Below, in pieces: positions 33,403 through 46,143 of a stretch of DNA of 64,000 bases. The notes under the pieces were generated by a model, which saw nothing but the letters and a program-made list of their open reading frames with translations, searched no databases and was not told the DNA's origin. The translations under genes were made by a program, and so were the position numbers. Numbering within the stretch: the stretch's first letter is position 1; each line of letters starts with the position of its first letter. Origin of the DNA: Cardinalis cardinalis (lineage: Eukaryota; Chordata; Aves; Passeriformes; Cardinalidae); contig JACDOX010000324.1 of NCBI GenBank assembly GCA_014549065.1, positions 565,281 through 629,280 on the forward strand, given 5' to 3'.

Positions 33403-36400
33403 GTGAGGCCTTTGGCTGCAGGTGCTGGGATGCAGTGGGAGGGATGCTGCCTTGAGGCAGGAAGCTTGTGNGCTCTCACCTGGGCTGGAGCCACCCTGAG
33501 GTGCTGCCAGCCCGTGCAAGTTCCCTTCTTGGGTTGGCACAAACATTTTGTGGTGGGATGGGCAGCTCGGTCAGGTCACCAGTCTTGTTCCTTGTGCCAC
33601 CACACAAACAAACTCTAGGAAACTTGTAGACAAACAAGGCAGTGACACAAGGGTCATGTGGCAGGTCCACTTCGGGCAGAATTGCCTTTTCNTGTTCTGA
33701 GAGGATGCAGGGCTGGAGAGACCACATTCCAGTTTGAAATAAGTCAAAGCAGTGCCTGGGATCCAGGAAGTGAGGCTGGGCAAAGTGCATTCCCAGTGCT
33801 TGATCTGGTGGGATGCAGTCAGAGAGGAAAATGAGATCCATGGATGTGAAGGAGTCCCTTGTCCTCAAGCAGTGCAGCGAGGGGATGTTGCATGAACATT
33901 TAAAGCTCTGTCTGGATTTAATTGACCTGCTTGTACTTGTGTGGGAGAGAACAATCTCACACTGGGGTGTGATGCTGGGAGTCATCACGAGTCAGGTTCA
34001 GCTCTCTCAGTATTTCTGCTTGTGAATAGCTGCAGTACTTGGGCAGAATATCCACACTAAAACCACACTAAAAATCTAAAAGTATTTCATTAGCGTGTTT
34101 ANGAACACTGATTTATAGAGAATGTGTTCTAGAGGAAGATTTAATATTTCAGTGTACTTTTTCTGCCTCCTTCTATTTGAAAGTACAATGGAAGGGTGAA
34201 ACATGGGACTTGCTTGAGCTCCAGTACTGTGAAAAGTTGACTGGCAATTTTTTTATAAATGTCCCAAATACAGCTCTTACAAATCTAATAAGTGTGATAG
34301 ATCTTGTTTCTCCACTCTTAGTATCTCAATTTGTGTGTGTTTTGACTACACCTCTATCTTGGGCTGACTCCTCCCTTCCTTGTTCCTCTGATGTGCCATT
34401 TCCTGGATGCAAATTCAGCCTTAATTTAGCATCCTAGTTCAGGGGATGTTTCATTTTTCTTGGAATGTTTCACTCTCTGAAATCCCGGGCCTTCTAAAAC
34501 GGGGGACAGGAGCTCATCTTGGTTTAGGATTTCCTGGCGAGGCCGACATGTTTTGGNCTCTGTGTGGTTTGAACCTGGCTTGTCAGACCTTCCATCCGTG
34601 CCCNAAGAGTGGTGCTGGAGGCCAGGGCTTGGTACAACCACTCTGCCNAGGGTTAGTGAAGTGCAGCTTCACATGCTGGTTATGGCTGTGCAGTGTGAGG
34701 AGCACTGCAGCGTTTGAAAACCATTCTTTGGTTTAATTAAGGTATAGTATCAAAGGGCTGTAGTGTTTCCAGATAATATCTACTTGTTAGGCAGATAACT
34801 GAAGTAGAGCCAAGGTTTTTAACAGCTCTACAGGAGTCCTTGATTACATGACTTCAGTTCTGGAACACAAAATACCTGAGGCGTGTGTCACCGGAGCGTT
34901 GCAGGTCTGATGAGCGTGACAGGCAGAGCTCAGAGATTGTCAGTTTGAGGCGTGTGAGCTGTGAGCTCAGTTCAGTCAGGTTCTCATATGTGTCAGTAAA
35001 AAACAATGCCCTGCTCTGGTACCTGCAGGACGGTGCTGCCTTGTCTGCCAAAGGAGCAGTTTGTATTAGAACCATTGCTGAAAGAGCAGCAGGGTTTAAC
35101 AGCCTGGCTTCCTCTCCCCACTCTGCCCCCAGCTGCTGCTGGCTCTGCAGGACGCTCTCTGCAATTTATCATCTCCTGAGAGATGAGTGTACTGAAATAG
35201 AATGACATAATCATAATTTCATTTTATGAGGCTTATCAGTTGCAGCGTTCTAGGCACCTTGCAAGCCTAAAGCCATTAAACCTGATAAAAATCACATAAA
35301 TAATTTAAACTAAACCATGTTGCTGGGCTGCCAACCTCTGCAGATGAGGCTTCATGCTCAAGTGCCCCATGCCCCAGGCTGAGGTCAGCCAGACACCCAG
35401 CTCCTCTTTCAGAGCCCTGCTCTCTCAGCACCTTTCCAGCTGTACTGGTACATCCCCCACGCTGAACATCCCGCTGCACTCGTGCACATCCTGCTCTCCC
35501 TGCGAGGTTCTGAATTCCAAAATAAGGACTTGACAAGAAAATCAGTCCTTGCCGTGTCTTCACTGGAGTATCCACAGGGATTAAATTAGCAGGCAAGCTG
35601 TTGCAAAGGATGCTCCTTGAGGTGATGTGAGGTCAGAGCAGCCTCCAGCGCGCTCGCCTCGCACCAGACGGAGCAGTTCCAGGCTTCATGGTGGTTCAGG
35701 CTTTCCGTAGCCATTTCCGTCAGCCTCAGCTGAGCAGGAGGTGTTCTCTGTCCTTGGCTGAGTCATGTGACGTGACTGGGGAAGAAGCAGAAGAAAATTG
35801 TGCTAAACTGATTTTTCATGAGTCTCAGAAGAGAGGCTTTTTCTTCTGTCTGCCCCAGCAGTTGTTATCTTTGGCAGCGGTGCTGCATGCAGGAGCTGTT
35901 TTCTGTCTCTCTGATTGCCAGGTCACGCTGTCAGTCCCAGTGTCTGCAGTCTAAACATGGATCTCCACAGATAAATTGTGTGTTCACAACCCTTCTTGCC
36001 ACCTTTGCACAAGCCTGAGAAAAGGGTTGGTGCAAGGAGAGAAATAAATCTGTTTAGGAAATAGTGCTGGTGCTTCAGTTACAGCTCAAACTATGAGTTC
36101 CTCTTGAGACTCCTAACAGGCTTAGAAATAAATCCTGAAAGGACACGTTGCCAACACTTTGTATAAATAACAGGTATTTGATGTGGCATGGTTCAGGAGC
36201 TTCATGGAGGGAGGCAGAAATAGGGGCACACGANACAGCCCTGCCCTTGTCTCTGCCTCTGGCCCTGGGGAAGGGGAGGTGTGTATAGGTTAGGTTTTGT
36301 TTGGTTTTTTTTTTAAGTTGTTACACTGTGACTTTGAGAATTTTTTTGTGTAACAAAGACATAGAGATTACTCAAATAGGAATTGTTCTCCTGGTCCCTA

Positions 36401-39400
36401 AATGCACCAGTTAAGCCTGCTCTGAAAGCCAGGCTTCCTCAGCATCCACTGCTGCTGTGTCCTGTGTATCTTGGTTCCCTTTGACCATCCAACAGTTGCA
36501 CAACTGTTTTAACAAGCATGTTTCAACCAGTCTTACACAAACAAAGCTTTTCCTGGTGCGCTGTCAGTAATTCCCTGTCCTGTCTAATCCCAGGGACGGA
36601 GGCGTGGCCCCCAGGGGTTTGCCTGAAGTATGTCGGTGGAGACCAGTTTGGCCACGTGAACATGGTGATGGTGAGGTCCCTGGAGCCGCAGGAGATGGCC
36701 GATGTCAGCGTGCAGATGTGCAGCCCCAGCACCGCCGGAATGTATCAGGGACAGTGGCGGATGTGCACTGCCACGGGACTCTACTACGGAGGTGAGCAGC
36801 CCCTTCCCTGCCCACGGCCCCGCTGGGGACCCCACAGACACAAAATGGAGCAGAGGGCAGAGGTCTGCCAGCCCTGGCCTTAAATACACAACACAGAGTG
36901 GAGGAAAACATCAAGGGAGCTGCTTTGTTGTGNTGGTCAGTGTTTTCTAAGCACTGGAACAAATCACAGATTACATAAAACTCAGNAAACAAAGGGATGT
37001 GCACAGCTCTCGTGGAGACTCTTTCCCACTCGGTCCTTGTTGAGATTCTTTCCCAGTTTTCCATTGCTTAACTTTGTGAACTGAATATGGGCATAAAATA
37101 GTGGTGAAAACCTCATGTGAGAAGTTAATGCCCGGGGTTTAATGCAGTGACTTAGTGCATCCCCTGTGAGCTATTTCTCTGTTTAAAGAACACATTTGGC
37201 TATTTTGCCTGGTGCTTCAGCCTGGGCCTCAAACATCTGCCTTCAGTGCAGCCTTCCCTCCCTTTTCTGCCAGCTTTAGTTTACACTGAGAACATCTTTG
37301 TGTCTGTTGGCAGCTGGGAGTATCCCAAGTTTCAGGGCTTGAGTGAGCAGTGTTGGCACTGGAGGCAAAAATACCAGTGCCAGAAGGAGGGGGCTGGCAG
37401 TGCTGGCACTGCCATGCAGCTCCTCATTGTCTGGAGGGGACACAGCGTGTCCCTGAGGGATATCCCCATGCAGGTGGGACAGCCTGTCCAGTTTGTNTTG
37501 CTGGTCCTGTATGCTCACAAAGCCCAGGGTTTCCAGAGGGTTCCCAGCCCTGGACAATGGGAGATGTCCCTGCATTGCCAGAAGTTGTCACTTTTGCCAG
37601 AACACGACCTGAAGATTGAACCCCTTTGGCTGCCAAGCTCTGAGTCCGAGGGACTCTTTCCCTGCAGCCGAGCTGGTGGCTTGGCTGGGGGCTGCCCCCA
37701 GGTCCGGCCCGGCGATCCCGGGGCCCGGACGTTTGTCCCGTTTTGGGGCGGGGGCCCGGTGGTGCCAGCCCGGGGCGGGACCTGGGCCGCAAGGCCGTGA
37801 GAGAGCGGCAGAGGGCGCTGCGGGGCCGCTCCAGAGCCGCCTTTGGGGGAGCAGGTGTGGGGCGGGTGGGGATCGCTGGTGGGTGTGGGGGTGTGCAGGG
37901 AGTCGGTGGTGATTTTGTGTTCAGGGGGTCAGTGGTGGTTGTGTGTTCAGTATGGTCAGTGGTGGTTGTACAGTGCAATCCAATGCTATGTGTGCGTACA
38001 AGATCAGTGGTATGGGAATGCAGGGCTCAGTCGGGGTGTTTGTACAGTTTTCAGTGAGGGGAGTTGTGCACGGGGGGCATTAGTGGTCTGTACTGGGNGT
38101 CCTGGCCCTAGCATGGTTTGGAGTTCCCTAAGCAGGTCGTGTGCCCCTAAGGTAAAATCCCACTGTCCTCAATTGGCTCCTAAAATTCAAACTGCTGATC
38201 CCAGGCCTCTTAAACTGGGGACACTGGAACCAGTACTGCTGAGGCTTTGTAAAAATGTGCTTTCAACAGTAAGTCTGTTTCTTGCCAGTGTAAAGGATGG
38301 AATTCATTTGCTNCTTCTGACCCTTCTTCATAAACTCCTATCTAGTGACAACCCAAACGTGTATCTTTCCACAGATGTCATCTGGGTGATCCTCAGCGTG
38401 GAAGTTGGAGGACTTCTGGGTGTCACACAGCAGCTGTCATCCTTTGAAACAGAGTTCAACACGCAGCCGCATCGCAAGGTAGAAGGAAACTTTAACCCAT
38501 TCGCCTCTCCACAGAAGAACAGGCAACCAGATGAAAACAACCTAAAAGACCCTGGGGGTTCCGAGCTAGGCACAATCAGCAAAAACACATGGGGGCCTGC
38601 TCCTGACCAAATCGAACAAGATCAGAATGGACTGTCACAAAACTCTGTAAATCTCTCCCCCAGCAGTCACTCGAACAACTTGTCGGTAGTGACGTACAGT
38701 AAGGTAGGTGCCCTGGGCGAGCAGGAGAACGGGTAGGGGAGGAGCCTGGCAGGTGTGTAATTGCTCTTCCTTCCAAACTGCAAAGCCCTTTCCTTCTGCT
38801 TCTGCCAGACCTGCTAAGGAAGGTTCTGAATTTGACTGTCTGACTCTGCCAAGTCCTCATGTTATATTAAAATATTTTTTTGCCTCTGATAGACTCTACC
38901 AGATCCACCTTTTTGTTTTTGCTTCAAGTCCTTCTTAAAATTTATATAACCTTGTTTGGGTGCTGTAACCGCAAGTGGCTGGAGCCTACTCCAGTTGCGT
39001 GTGCAAATAAGTCAAAATATCTCTCTAGATGTGTCCTGAGTTTGACATAATTTTGAACAGACAACAAATAACCACACCCTCAAACTTCAGATTAGCCAGA
39101 TAACTTCTTTTTAGCTGGTGTGGGGAGACTCCAGAGCACACCATTTGATCGCAGAAGCTGCCTGCAGGAACAGTCAATCAAAGGACTGTTCCTGTCTGTG
39201 TCCTTGTCTTGTTCATAATTGTAGGTGACTTTTAAATTATCTTTACTTTAAATCTCTCTCAAAAGCTTGCTTGGTGGATGCTATATGAGTCTGAGTGATA
39301 TTTTGACTGTTTTTATTTGCTTGTGTGTGAAAAATGAATTGCAGGATTATTTACAATTCAGAATCCACCTGTTAATGCAGCAGTATGTGTAGGTGTGTAC

Positions 39401-42400
39401 TGTCGTATGTCAAACTAGTTTGATTTTTTAAATCCTTTAAAAATGCTTTACTGTACTTTGAGCAGGCTGTGTAGGACAATAACACTTGGTTGCTGAATGA
39501 CTTAATAAAGCCCTAATGTTAGTTCACCTACAGCACTTTAGTTCCTCCCTGGATGACCTGCCTGTCCTGTGCCAGTGGATCCTGTTTTAGTGACCTTTAC
39601 CCCAGGGGTGTGCGTTTTTATGGCTGGCATGTGTGGGGTGAGCCTGACTGCCCCCCCTTAGTGGTCCCAAACACCATCTCTGGGCTGGCTCCTGCTGCCA
39701 GGCCCTGCTCGTAACAGTGGAGTGGATGGCTTGGGAAGTGATGGCCTGTCAGTGAAACACCACCTGAAGTGGCAGTGCTGAGCTGCTGCTGTAGTGGCTG
39801 CGTGCTGGGGTCGTGGTGCTCCCCAAGGGGCTGGGCTGGGACTGCCTTCAGAGAACGTGGGTGTGAGGAACNAGAGCCCCTGGCAAGGAGCAGCTGTGCN
39901 GTGGGAGAGAAGCCAGCAGGAGACTGAAGCACCACCTGAGAGGTGTCACAAGGTTGAAGTGAGCTGGTTTAGCTGGTAACCCAGAGCTCCGTGCTCTGAG
40001 GATATGGGGGTGGTTATAATCTAACCCCAAATGTAGGNCAGGTGACCTTTCCTCCCCTTTTTCCTTGCTTTGGGTTGTTTTGTTTTGGGGTTGTTTGTTG
40101 TTTGTTTCTTTTTGTATTTATAGAATATTCTTGGGTGGATTTGAGGTGGATTGTCTGAGATTAAAGCAGACATTTTGTTTGCTGGCTTCAGAAGGGACAA
40201 CTTTATAGTCCTTTTTTTGCTTGGAAAAGCTACTTGATTTTTGGGTGTTTTTTCTCTCTACTGCAGTTCTTTTGTTTGTGACATACTGAGACAAATTATT
40301 TTATCCTTTTGAGGCTGTTCTGTGGGTCTGAAGATCTGAGTCCTGTTCCAGCCTTGCCCATCCTGCCCAGGGCAGGAAGTTTTCTGCCACAGACCCAATA
40401 TTCCTATTGGTACAATACTGGTTCTGTCGTAAACAAGTTTGAGAGAGTTGGACATCCCAGATGCCTGGTCTGGTTTGAAATGGTCAGGTGATCATTCCTC
40501 CCATTCCCTGACCAGGCCTCTGGGAAAAGGAGATGCAGTTTTGTTTGGTTTTTTCCCTTTGTGTGCATGGTGTACCCAGCTGGAGATGCTGCTGGAGCAG
40601 AAAAAGGGTTATNAGAGGTGATGTCAGGAGTATTGAATTACCTGAGGAACAGATGGAGCTGCAGTTCCTGTTGGGAAAAGCTCTACCTGGCCCATCTTCT
40701 CCACATCCCCAGGGGATCTGACCTGTACTCTGCTGCTGCAGAGGAGAAGGAAAACTACTGCACTGGGAGTTGCTGCCCTGTGACAGAATATTGATGTGAA
40801 AGGCTTTATTTCAGGTTCTAGAGCAGACAGAAGAGCACTGTGAGTTGCCTAGGCAGTGGCACTGACTCCAAGAATTCCTGGATTTTATTTATTTGGGCAG
40901 GATCTCCGATATTTTTGTCTCCTTTCATGTACCTGGGAGAGGGAGGGAATCCCCAGGCCATTTGGTGAGCAAAGGAGATGGTTCAGGTTAAGTTGAAGCG
41001 TTGAGAAGAGCCTGTGTCCTGTGTTTAGAAGTAAAATAAGCCCTTAAATATTTCTCAGCTGACTGTGGAGGCTTCCCCTGCTGACAGACACTGGGGACAC
41101 CCAGTCATGCAGTGCATGAGACCATGAAATCTTTGAGATAAAATGAGCAGTTTCTGGCATCTGCAGGTGTAAAACATACTCGAAGCTGCCAGACCTTGTC
41201 GGAATTAGTTCTCCCTCTGGTGCACTGAGCAGGTGTGACTTGTCCTCTAGAGCTCCCCATTGGAGTCAGGATNGTGGCAACACCGACGTGCCATCTGCTG
41301 CTGGGTTAGACAAGTACAGCAGCATTTCACACCTGGAAACATTCAAAATGCTTTCATACAGCAGCAGAGTGGGTGGTTTGGGTGTCCNGGGGAAAAACAA
41401 ACAAAACCAGACACAGAATTCCCTGTAAGTGGGTAAGATGAAACCTGTGGCATGGTTGGAACAAGCTGTGTGCCCTTTATTCCTGCTATGGCACCCACCT
41501 CCCTNGGGCCCCCTGCCCACCTTCCACACACACTGTGGGGAGCCTGCCAGGGCTTTGCTTTAAGCATGCTGTTTTTAAATCTGTTCCCAGTGGAGTTTTT
41601 GCATGTTCTTAGATGTAAAGATGTGCCTAAGTGCAGGATCGGATGCCCAGAAATCCCCATGCACAGATCCTTTATTCTCTGGCAGTCACTTTCCCTGGAT
41701 TCTCCAGAGATCTGAGGTTGATACAGCTCTCTCCTATTTACTCCTGTCTCATAGCAACCCTGCACGGTCACTGCTGCTCTCTTGTGACTGGCTTTTCCAT
41801 TGAAAGCCCAAGATCCAGTCTTACAGTGCCTGGGAATTAGAGTTTAATTGCTTAACTGAGGAAAGAAATGTACACATTTCCATGTTTGAGAAGATCAGAA
41901 ATGAATAGCCATATCCTGACACTTAGATTGTACTTAACATCTCTGTATAAAATCCACAGATCTGTATCCAAACCTGCTGCCCAGATGAATTGAGGAATCA
42001 CTTCTCTCTATGCCATGCAGAAAAAACTGCACCTGAGGTTGTGATTCTGCAAAGATTTGCCCCAACAGGACACTGAGCATCATCCCCACCTAAGCAACTG
42101 GTGCCTGGCTGTCCTGGTCATTGCTTGTGCTTCTCCTCAAAGCCCAGTGAAATAGAAACATATTTAGGGTTCACAGCTTTAAAATCTGAACTCCTTTTTT
42201 CCTGCTGTGTTTATGCTCCCCATCTCCCTCTGTTCTGTGTGGAGCTGAACTACTTGGCAGCTTTTTGTACATAAGGGGAAACCAACCCTATGTCCTTGGA
42301 GCCTTTAACTGGCTTCCCCTCTCTGAGCTTAAATGTTGTTGCTGCTTCTAAAGCCATGCTTCTCCCAAACAAGGGCCTCCAACTGGCAGATTTTTGGAGT

Positions 42401-45400
42401 ACCTCTGTAAACTATAGATGGAAATACTTTTACTGGAAACTGGGCATCAAACAGTCTTTATGCATGAGGATGATGCCCCAAAAATGTTNTGAAGCCCCTT
42501 CCATCCTGGTGTCTGGGCTTCACTCTGGGCTGGTCACCGTGTGGTTCCATCCATTTAGACACACTGGGAGAAGGTTGGACTTGGAGCTCCCACAGCACTG
42601 CAGCCTGGCAGGAGCTGGTTTGCCTCTCTAGTGAGAGATTGGTGGTTTGGGTGCTGTTCATCAGCTCATCCATGAAATCCNTGTCCTTCCAGACTGTGGG
42701 AAGTGCCAGCTAATCTGGTTTTAGCCTAACTTTGCTCCATTGCAGCCCAGCAGAGTTGCCCGTTGTTTATCCCAGCAGCCCATCAGGGAACTCAGGTGCC
42801 TGAGCCCTGCCCCTCCTCACCCACGGGCACCTGACCCAGCCCTGCCAGTGCCTGCTCCCAGAAGGTCCTGAACTTCCTGGTGGTCTCCCAGCCACACCAT
42901 GTTTGCACAGCATGCATGGAATAAAACACAAGTGCTGGATGTTTGTTCTCTGTTTGTGCTCAGTTTTACGTAAGCAAGCTTGGAGCAGCGCGGGGTAGGA
43001 GCGGCCTGAGGGGATGGGGACCTGCAGCCTGGGCTGGGGCCACTGTCAGTGCCCCCTGGGAGACTCCTGTATTGCTGTGCATCCACCTCCTGTCCCTGGA
43101 AGTGTACCTGCATTGGTGGTGACTCAGTCACAGAGGTGAAATAAAGAGCTGTCTGAAAGCCTGTGTGTGATGGTTTGTGAAAGATTCGCTTAATCCTCGC
43201 TTTGTTCCCAGCACAGGTACCTCGGTTTGCAGAGCTCAGTATTCACAAAGGGTTTTAACTTCACAAAACATCTCACTTCCCTTCTAGAGGCACGAGGCAA
43301 ATGATAATTTATACCAGTAATTGTCATGCTTGGAAAATCACAATCCTGTGTTGTCACACACTGCTCTGTGTGAAGAGCCAGTGCTCCCACCAGCAAGTGA
43401 GCAGTTACTTCTGGGGAACATTCTGGAAGAACTGAAAGGGAGTTTGCAAAGCTGCAGCTGAGCTTGAAATAAAGACAGTGATCCCACTTGGAGGATAGAT
43501 GGGAAGGCACCAAAAATACTGGGAATAATCCTTCCCATTGAAACAACTCAGAAAAACTGCANTTGTCTGCAGAATTATTTTTGCATGTTTGTGATGTAAA
43601 ATGTTGCATAGAGGGGATAATTANGCTTGAAAATATCATACAGGGGTTTGGTATTTGCATTGCAGCAGTAATTGAAGTTTTCTGGTATCAAACCCTTACA
43701 TTGTGCATGGTGATTAAATGTCATGGGACTGGGGAGGTGGAGTCACCTGCACAGGTCTGCCCTAAAGCAGCTTTCACTCACCTTAAAGATGCAAGTGGGG
43801 TTCAATTTTGCCAAGTTCTCATGTTCAATAATGAATCTCGAGTAGGTGCAATGCAGTGAAGAGTGGCAATTCCAAAAGGAAAGATTTGGTGCTTTTCCAT
43901 GGTGAAATTCCTTGTGTCAGGAGGAGCTGACCATGGTCACAGCATTGCCAGGGCAGCTCATTCCAGGGTGTCAGGTGTTCAGTGCAGGGTGGCAGGTGGT
44001 GCAGAGCTGTACATGCTGAGGAATCTCTTGTGCTGAGCTAAACTCTGTGTTAAACTGACACAGTTTGCATAATTGCATAGCTTTAAATTAGGTGCTCCAG
44101 AAACCATTCTGTGGAGATCCAGAGGGTTTCCCTGCAAACCAGCTCATGGTGACTTCACAGGNTCTCTGCATCCAAAAGCACAAATGAACTGCTCTGGTGT
44201 CAGACTGAGGGTGACTGGCAGTTCCTTACCCCACAGGGGGATGCTTGTGGAACCCCCCAAATTACAGCAAGCAAGTTTGTTTTGCCTCTGGCATCCCCCA
44301 TGAGGTGACACAGGGTAAGAAACTCCCAGAGTGGTCCCAGCAGAGGGANGGGATGGTTAAACCCCTCCTGAGCTCACCAGCAGTGCCTCAAACAAAGCCT
44401 TGTGTGCTGGTAGCTCAAAGATGNAGCAAATTCTGGCAAATGTGTCTGTGCAGGTAATCAGCAGCAAATCCTGTTTTCCTTCTGCAGAGTGCTGAGTACA
44501 ATAGCTTAATCCCTGTGAGGTGAGACTGCTTGGGATCCTGTTTATACATTGCTTTTCCTCTGTGTCCTTTTCTTGTGCATCATCTTAATGTTTCTCTCCT
44601 GCTTCTCCCCTTCCCCCTGTTTCAGTGAGTGTATTTTTGGAAAGGTTGGATTTCTCAATCTCTGGATTTTGATGGGAGCATCTNCTTCCTCAGGTGAACT
44701 GTCATGCTGGAATCTGCTGGCTGTTCTCTTTTGAAAAGCTTTACANACTGGCACTGCAGCATATTCCTGGGCTAGAAGCCTGTTTGTTTTTCCATCACTT
44801 GCATGTATTTCTGTCTGCAAACAGCAATTTCCACGTTCCCAGTCTTTCATACTTCCCACGCAGTTCAGGAGATGTCCTGGTTAATTGTCTGCTGATCCTC
44901 CTCTTGGTTGGATNCTGAGAGCTGCTGAGAGCTGCTTCATTGTGCCATTTGCTTGTATTTACCACCTGATTATATCCCCAAGAATCAACTTTTTCTCTCC
45001 AGCTGTAGCAAGATTACAGACTGTTCATGGCACTTCCTTCCCAGTCAGATCTGCAGCAGAGCTCTCCAGCCTGGGGTTTGCCAGTGACGTTGATTCTTTA
45101 CACAGTCAGTGTTCCCACTCNTGGCTCCACAGCCCTGGCTCCTGCAGTCAGGGGGTTTTGAAGTTGTAGAACATGAAGGAAATGGTATTTCCTAGGAAAT
45201 TTGCCCTNTTAAAGGCAGAGTGGTGAAAACTGACGTCAGAGCTTCCCATTCAGCCAGAGCAGGAATGGTTTGGGCTCTCACTGCCTTACCCAGAGTGTGC
45301 TGGGAAGAGCTGCACTGTGTTAAGAAGCATTTGCATAATGATCTTCCAGCTCTGCCATGAGATACAACAAGTTTTTCTCCCTCATCTCCTTCCTGACCTC

Positions 45401-46143
45401 AATGTGTGTCTGGGTTTGTGTGGGGGTTGTACTTTCTTCACTGACAAACTTCATCTGCTGTGAGTGGGGCATCCCTTGCTGCCTGTTGGTCTTTCTTCTG
45501 CTTCCTGATGAAACTCCGGATAACTGATCTGGACAATAGAAGTTACAAAAGGAGTTCCTGTTAATTTGAGACCTGTGACTACATCTGACATTTAGGTGAC
45601 TCACTTCAGGATGTAAAGGAGGGAAATGGATTTTCTAGGAAGCATTTNGGGGGTTTTGGTAAATGCTCTGGTTGATTTCACTGGAGGCAAATGTGCATTG
45701 TCACCTTGAGGAGGCACAATGGCACTTAGGGAAATGTGGATTTTATTTTTTCTTGGGTTTTTTTCTGGCATAGCTTCTTACCCAGTTACAGCCCCATGTC
45801 TGTGGGACAGACTGGGGAGGCTGCAGGTGCTGAGCCTGCAGGTGTTACAGCATCTATAGGGAATTCTGGTGTAGAAAACACAAGTTAATTTGTGGCCTTG
45901 GCCTAAAAACCATCTGATGGAGGTAAGTGGTGGCATCTGCCCTCTCTGGGAAGCCAGCCCTGGAACGTGTGGTTTCAGAGTGTCCTTGGAGCCACAGTGG
46001 GGTTGGTGGGGAGCCCCGGGCTGGGCTGGGCACTCTTTGGAGCTGAGCACTGAGCCTTTTGTTTCTTGCCTGTTGAAAATTGATTATGTCTCCCAACTTT
46101 CTTTCAGGGTTTCCACGGTCCTTATCACTTCGGACAGTCTTAA
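33248..46143 (+). CDS. ILRUN: ILRUN (C6orf106), exons 2-5; exon 1 missing in the gap
   Basis: Exons 33248-33402, 36594-36791, 38375-38703 and 46108-46143 join in phase (718 nt) and end at TAA. The first exon starts one base into the third position of a Trp codon, so a preceding exon ending in TG is required; it is not visible and probably lies in the gap at 21517-21919. The visible protein is NLQAAIGAYYDFESPN (end of the UBA-like helix), the FW/NBR1-like domain with its tryptophans in KTWRIQN, EAWPPGV, GQWRMCT and VIWVILSV, then the conserved tail ASPQKNRQPDENNLKDPGGS, NSVNLSPSSHSNNLSVVTYS and the end GFHGPYHFGQS. Known role: ILRUN dampens antiviral and inflammatory transcription by acting on IRF3 and CBP/p300, and affects lipoprotein levels. 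With a family-length exon 1 the product would be about 291 residues, slightly shorter than I recall for human. No frameshift is seen. Confidence 0.96.
33403..36593 (+). other. ILRUN intron 2
   Basis: Contains a possible regulatory cluster near 35759-35775 (AP-1 TGAGTCA overlapping an M-box TCATGTGA and a TGACGT half-CRE). I see nothing else beyond ordinary intron sequence. Confidence 0.6.
36594..36791 (+). CDS. ILRUN: ILRUN coding exon 3
   Basis: 198 nt encoding (G)TEAWPPGVCLKYVGGDQF through SPSTAGMYQGQWRMC to GLYYG. Core of the FW/NBR1-like domain. Acceptor ATCCCAG, donor GTGAGC. It is GC-rich compared with exon 2. Confidence 0.97.
36792..38374 (+). other. ILRUN intron 3 with internal GC-rich island
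   Basis: Positions 37640-37870 are strongly GC- and CpG-rich, followed by a degenerate G/T-rich repeat (37866-38100) in which GGTCAGTGGTGGTTGT appears twice. The rest is unremarkable. Confidence 0.65.
38375..38703 (+). CDS. ILRUN: ILRUN coding exon 4
   Basis: 329 nt encoding DVIWVILSVEVGGLLGVTQQ (last FW-domain strands) and the Ser/Asn/Pro-rich tail to VVTYSK. Acceptor TCCACAG, donor GTAGGT. One copy of the motif NTWGPAPDQ is present. Confidence 0.97.
38704..46107 (+). other. ILRUN intron 4
   Basis: A T/G simple stretch (about 40065-40120, TTTGTTTTG-like) and a palindrome plus CRE at 45187-45238 are the only structured elements I recognise. No exon or transposon is seen. Confidence 0.6.
46108..46143 (+). 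CDS. ILRUN: ILRUN coding exon 5 (36 nt) and stop
   Basis: Encodes only GFHGPYHFGQS and TAA after a CTTTCAG acceptor. Phase 0 with exon 4, and closely like the mammalian C-terminus as I recall it, with two substitutions. Confidence 0.93.
   Translation, partial: GFHGPYHFGQS

Noticed and set aside
37843..38736. 297-codon ORF reading into ILRUN exon 4
   Set aside because: Only its 38375-38703 part is ILRUN; the upstream part is intron repeat and GC island, and the acceptor TCCACAG marks the real exon start.
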